Source: Sapria himalayana
Taxonomy: Eukaryota; Streptophyta; Magnoliopsida; Malpighiales; Rafflesiaceae
Reading direction: 5' to 3'
Length of the DNA stretch: 64,000 bases
Assembly: GCA_029783825.1 (NCBI GenBank)
Contig: JAREIK010004302.1
Span: 1-64,000, forward strand
Part shown: positions 61,490 to 64,000 of the stretch, piece by piece
Position numbering within the stretch: position 1 is the stretch's first letter
Layout: the number at the start of each line of letters is the position of its first letter
Program-made: the position numbers and the translations under genes
The notes under the pieces: model-generated
Databases searched by the model: none
Seen by the model: the letters and a program-made list of their open reading frames with translations, nothing else
What the model was told of the DNA's origin: nothing

Positions 61490-63090
61490 CTATGAGATGA
61501 ACGAAAAAATTCTAGTCCAATGTAAATGCAGGTTTGTTCTTGACACTCTTATTTTGTGCAGATTATGTTGTCTCAATTCAGATCTATGACTGCATTTTAT
61601 CAATCATCAGTGGGTTTAAACTATTGAAATGTTAATAGCCATTACAATTCCTAAACGAACCTACGGGTGTGGAAAAATTCAATACCATGCAACCTCTTGT
61701 CATTTCAACTTCTAGTTCCCTATTTTTAGCACTTTCTAACTTTTTTATAATTAACCATGGACTGATACATGAAGCTGGGAAACTCAAAAGAATATTTTGA
61801 TGGGTAGTTCACTGGAAATCTTGGAGTATTCATGATTCAGTAATTTCAAAATAAGCTCATGATTATCTCGTTATGTGAAATTTCTACCAAATGACAATTG
61901 GTGTTGCATAGACTAGTTTATCTATTTATCATTGGCATAGTGTTGTGATCTTTATTGGTTTGTAAATTTACTATGTTATACTCCGAGGACAAAGAACTAT
62001 AAGATGTTGACCATGCCTGAGAGACCTATATGTATGTTTTTTAAGCCTTAGATTATTATTTTTTGTTGTCTTTGATGGTAAGTGTATTTGCATGAAAGTA
62101 CATGTGTATCTATCATGTGAGGCTATGTGATTATATATAAGTACATATAATGTTACAGTATATACGTACATATATACTACAAAATATATGTATGTATATA
62201 TTGAGTAAATACATACATATATATTGTAGTATATTCGTATGTAAATACCAAGTATATATGTACGTATATATCAAGTATATACATAAGTGGGTGCTAATAT
62301 TTTTGTAGACATGTATATATTATCATACATACACATCCATTTACACACACACACACACATGTTTGATATATATATAATTGATTGGATTGGTCTGGTCATC
62401 ATTGTGCATTGCTTACTAAGTAGGTCATAAAAGTCATGGGTATTAGATCTACACCAAAGTTGTGGCAAGAAGATATTTCTGGTCCAGGCTAGCCAGGCAG
62501 ATAGAGGTTGGTCTTAAACCTCTTAGTAATTGTATAGATATGTAATTTTAACATGGTATAATGAGTATGTATGAGGAAATAAGTTTTCTTGTTGTAGGTT
62601 TTGCAGTAAATAGTTCTAATTGTACAAAGTCTTAGAAGGATGATGATGATGATGCTCATGTAGTGTCATGTAATTTTATTAGATTACACAAAACTATATT
62701 CAATCAAAATGAAAAATGTAATATTACCTGATTTTAATAGGCAGAGAGTGCCGAGAGGAATATCGGGTCCTATTTTAGGAGAAGTAGCTAGCCGACTCGT
62801 CAAAAACTAGCTCAATCTCAAAAGGAGCGGTTGGCAGGTAAGTTCATCAGTCAAGCATCATCACCAACCCAACTTTTATTATCAGCAGCTATAGTAGCAA
62901 CAGTAGCAATATATACGAAGGTATATACTTGGTATATATGTACGTATATACTATAGTATATTAGTACGTATATACAGTGTATATACATATGTATATACTA
63001 TAGTATATACGTATTTATATACTTTAGTATATAAGTACGTATAGACTCAATATATATGTATGTATATACTATAGTAAATATGTAGTAGTA
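61490..63090 (+). mobile_element. CACTA 3' fragment (copy E) between TATC arrays
   Basis: 61,980-62,290 parallels copy C 44,430-44,100 in reverse: aagatgttgaccatgcctgagagacctatatg, tttttaagcctta, ttgtctttgatggtaagtgtatt, then the tatacgtacatata minisatellite (62,150-62,290, again at 62,905-63,085). The rest has no match in the window. A less AT-rich segment at 62,735-62,830 ends ggcaggtaagt, a good splice donor, but its frames are broken. No CACTA terminus is found before the TATC array at 63,093. Confidence 0.65.
62905..63085. repeat. Palindromic AT minisatellite, second block in copy E
   Basis: Units such as tatatacttggtatatatgtacg and gtatatactatagtatatacg are nearly self-complementary, as in copy C at 43.86-44.26 kb. 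The block touches the TATC array on its right. Confidence 0.8.
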
Positions 63091-63092
63091 TA

Positions 63093-64000
63093 TATATCTG
63101 TCTATCTATCTATCTATCTTTTTGTCAATTTTACTATATATCAATCTATATATCTGTCTGTCTGTCTATCTGTCTATCTGTCTGTATATCTGCCTATCCA
63201 TCTATATATCTATCAATATATCTTTCTATGTATCTATCCATCTATCTATATATTTGTCTATCTATGTGTCTATCTATATGTCTATCTATCAATCTATCTG
63301 TCTATATATCTATTTATCTATCTGTATAACTTTTTGTCAATCTATTTGTCTATCTATTTTTATATCTATATTTTTATCGATCTATCTATCTATCTGTATA
63401 TCTATCTGTCTAATAATCTTTAAATCTATATAACTATTTGTCTATCGATCTATCGATCAATCAATCTATCAATCTGTCTATCAATCTTTCTATCAATATA
63501 TCTATCAATATATATATCAATCAATCTAACAATCTATCTATCTACCTATCTATCAATCTATTTTTTATCAGTATATCTATCTATATCTTTATATATCTAT
63601 CTATCTATTAGTCTATTTATCTCTCTATCTATCTATCTTTATATATATCTATCTATATTTCAACCGATCTATCTGTCTATCTATATATATTTTATCTATC
63701 AGTCTATCTATTATTTTATCTATCTTATATCTATCTGTATGTCTGCCTATTTATCTATCTATCTATCTATTTATCTATCTCTTTATCTTTTTTCTATCTA
63801 TCTGCATATCTATATACCTACCAATCTTCTTGTCTACTGATCTATTTATCTATATATCTATTTATTTATATGTCCATATCTCCATCTATCTATCTATTTA
63901 AATATCTATCTATCTTTATATCTATCAGTTTGTCTATCTATCTGTCTATCTATATATCTATTTATCTATCTATCAATGAATCAATCAATCTATCAATCTA
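63093..64000. repeat. (TATC)n imperfect tetranucleotide array, right edge
   Basis: TATC on plus with frequent ATCA variants (tctatcaatcaatc) near 63,440-63,540 and at the end. It runs to the window edge and is cut there. Confidence 0.95.

Noticed and set aside
57704..61589. Plus-strand frames of up to 225 codons
   Set aside because: These are again TATC array translations, some crossing (AT)n or (GT)n tracts.

Overview
The window looks like intergenic nuclear DNA of a flowering plant. It is strongly AT-rich, holds no intact protein-coding gene, and its recognisable coding remnants are plant mobile elements: CACTA (En/Spm) DNA transposons with TAD-Tnp2-DUF4218-DUF4216 transposases, a plant L1-type LINE with a C-terminal RNase H, and a Ty3/gypsy remnant. 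There are also broken copies of plant host genes. I cannot name the species. All identifications come from reading translations; no search was run. Layout: 1-860 is an AT-rich minisatellite. 880-2480 is AT-rich with nothing recognised. About 2.48-8.2 kb is a degenerate LINE on the minus strand. 8.3-14.5 kb is a decayed CACTA element (copy D, genes on plus) whose 5' side is cut by the LINE. 14.8-15.7 kb is a (TATC)n array. 15,737-38,004 is a fold-back CACTA element (element A) with long inverted arms. 38.0-42.96 kb is a (GATA)n array. 42,959 to about 51 kb is a second CACTA copy (copy C, genes on minus). 51.1-51.5 kb is a GA-rich tract. 51.7-54.7 kb is an AT minisatellite inverted relative to the one at the left edge, with an ARF1-like retrocopy inside it. 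A gypsy RNase H remnant follows at 54.7 kb. From 56.9 kb to the end there are (TATC)n arrays holding CACTA subterminal repeats and a CACTA 3' fragment (copy E). Element A is the most interesting part. Both ends begin CACTACAA, and each arm carries the decayed 3' end of a CACTA second gene in opposite orientation. Between the arms sit exon-intron fragments of two unrelated host genes: a START-domain protein of the EDR2/DUF1336 family (minus, 31.9-34.45 kb) and a leucine-rich-repeat receptor kinase (plus, 36.5-36.8 kb). A second CACTA family (element B, CACTACAAC termini, 15,963-29,309) inserted into the left arm of A with an AGT target duplication. B has a Tnp2-type gene and a second gene with a Ulp1/C48 cysteine protease domain, and its right end is repeated. 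At large scale the window from 1 to about 54.7 kb is a mirrored, imperfect series: minisatellite, CACTA D, TATC array, A left arm, A right arm, GATA array, CACTA C, minisatellite. I found no tRNA, rRNA, CRISPR or bacterial-type features. Every long reading frame rich in Ser-Ile-Tyr-Leu is an artefact of the tetranucleotide arrays.
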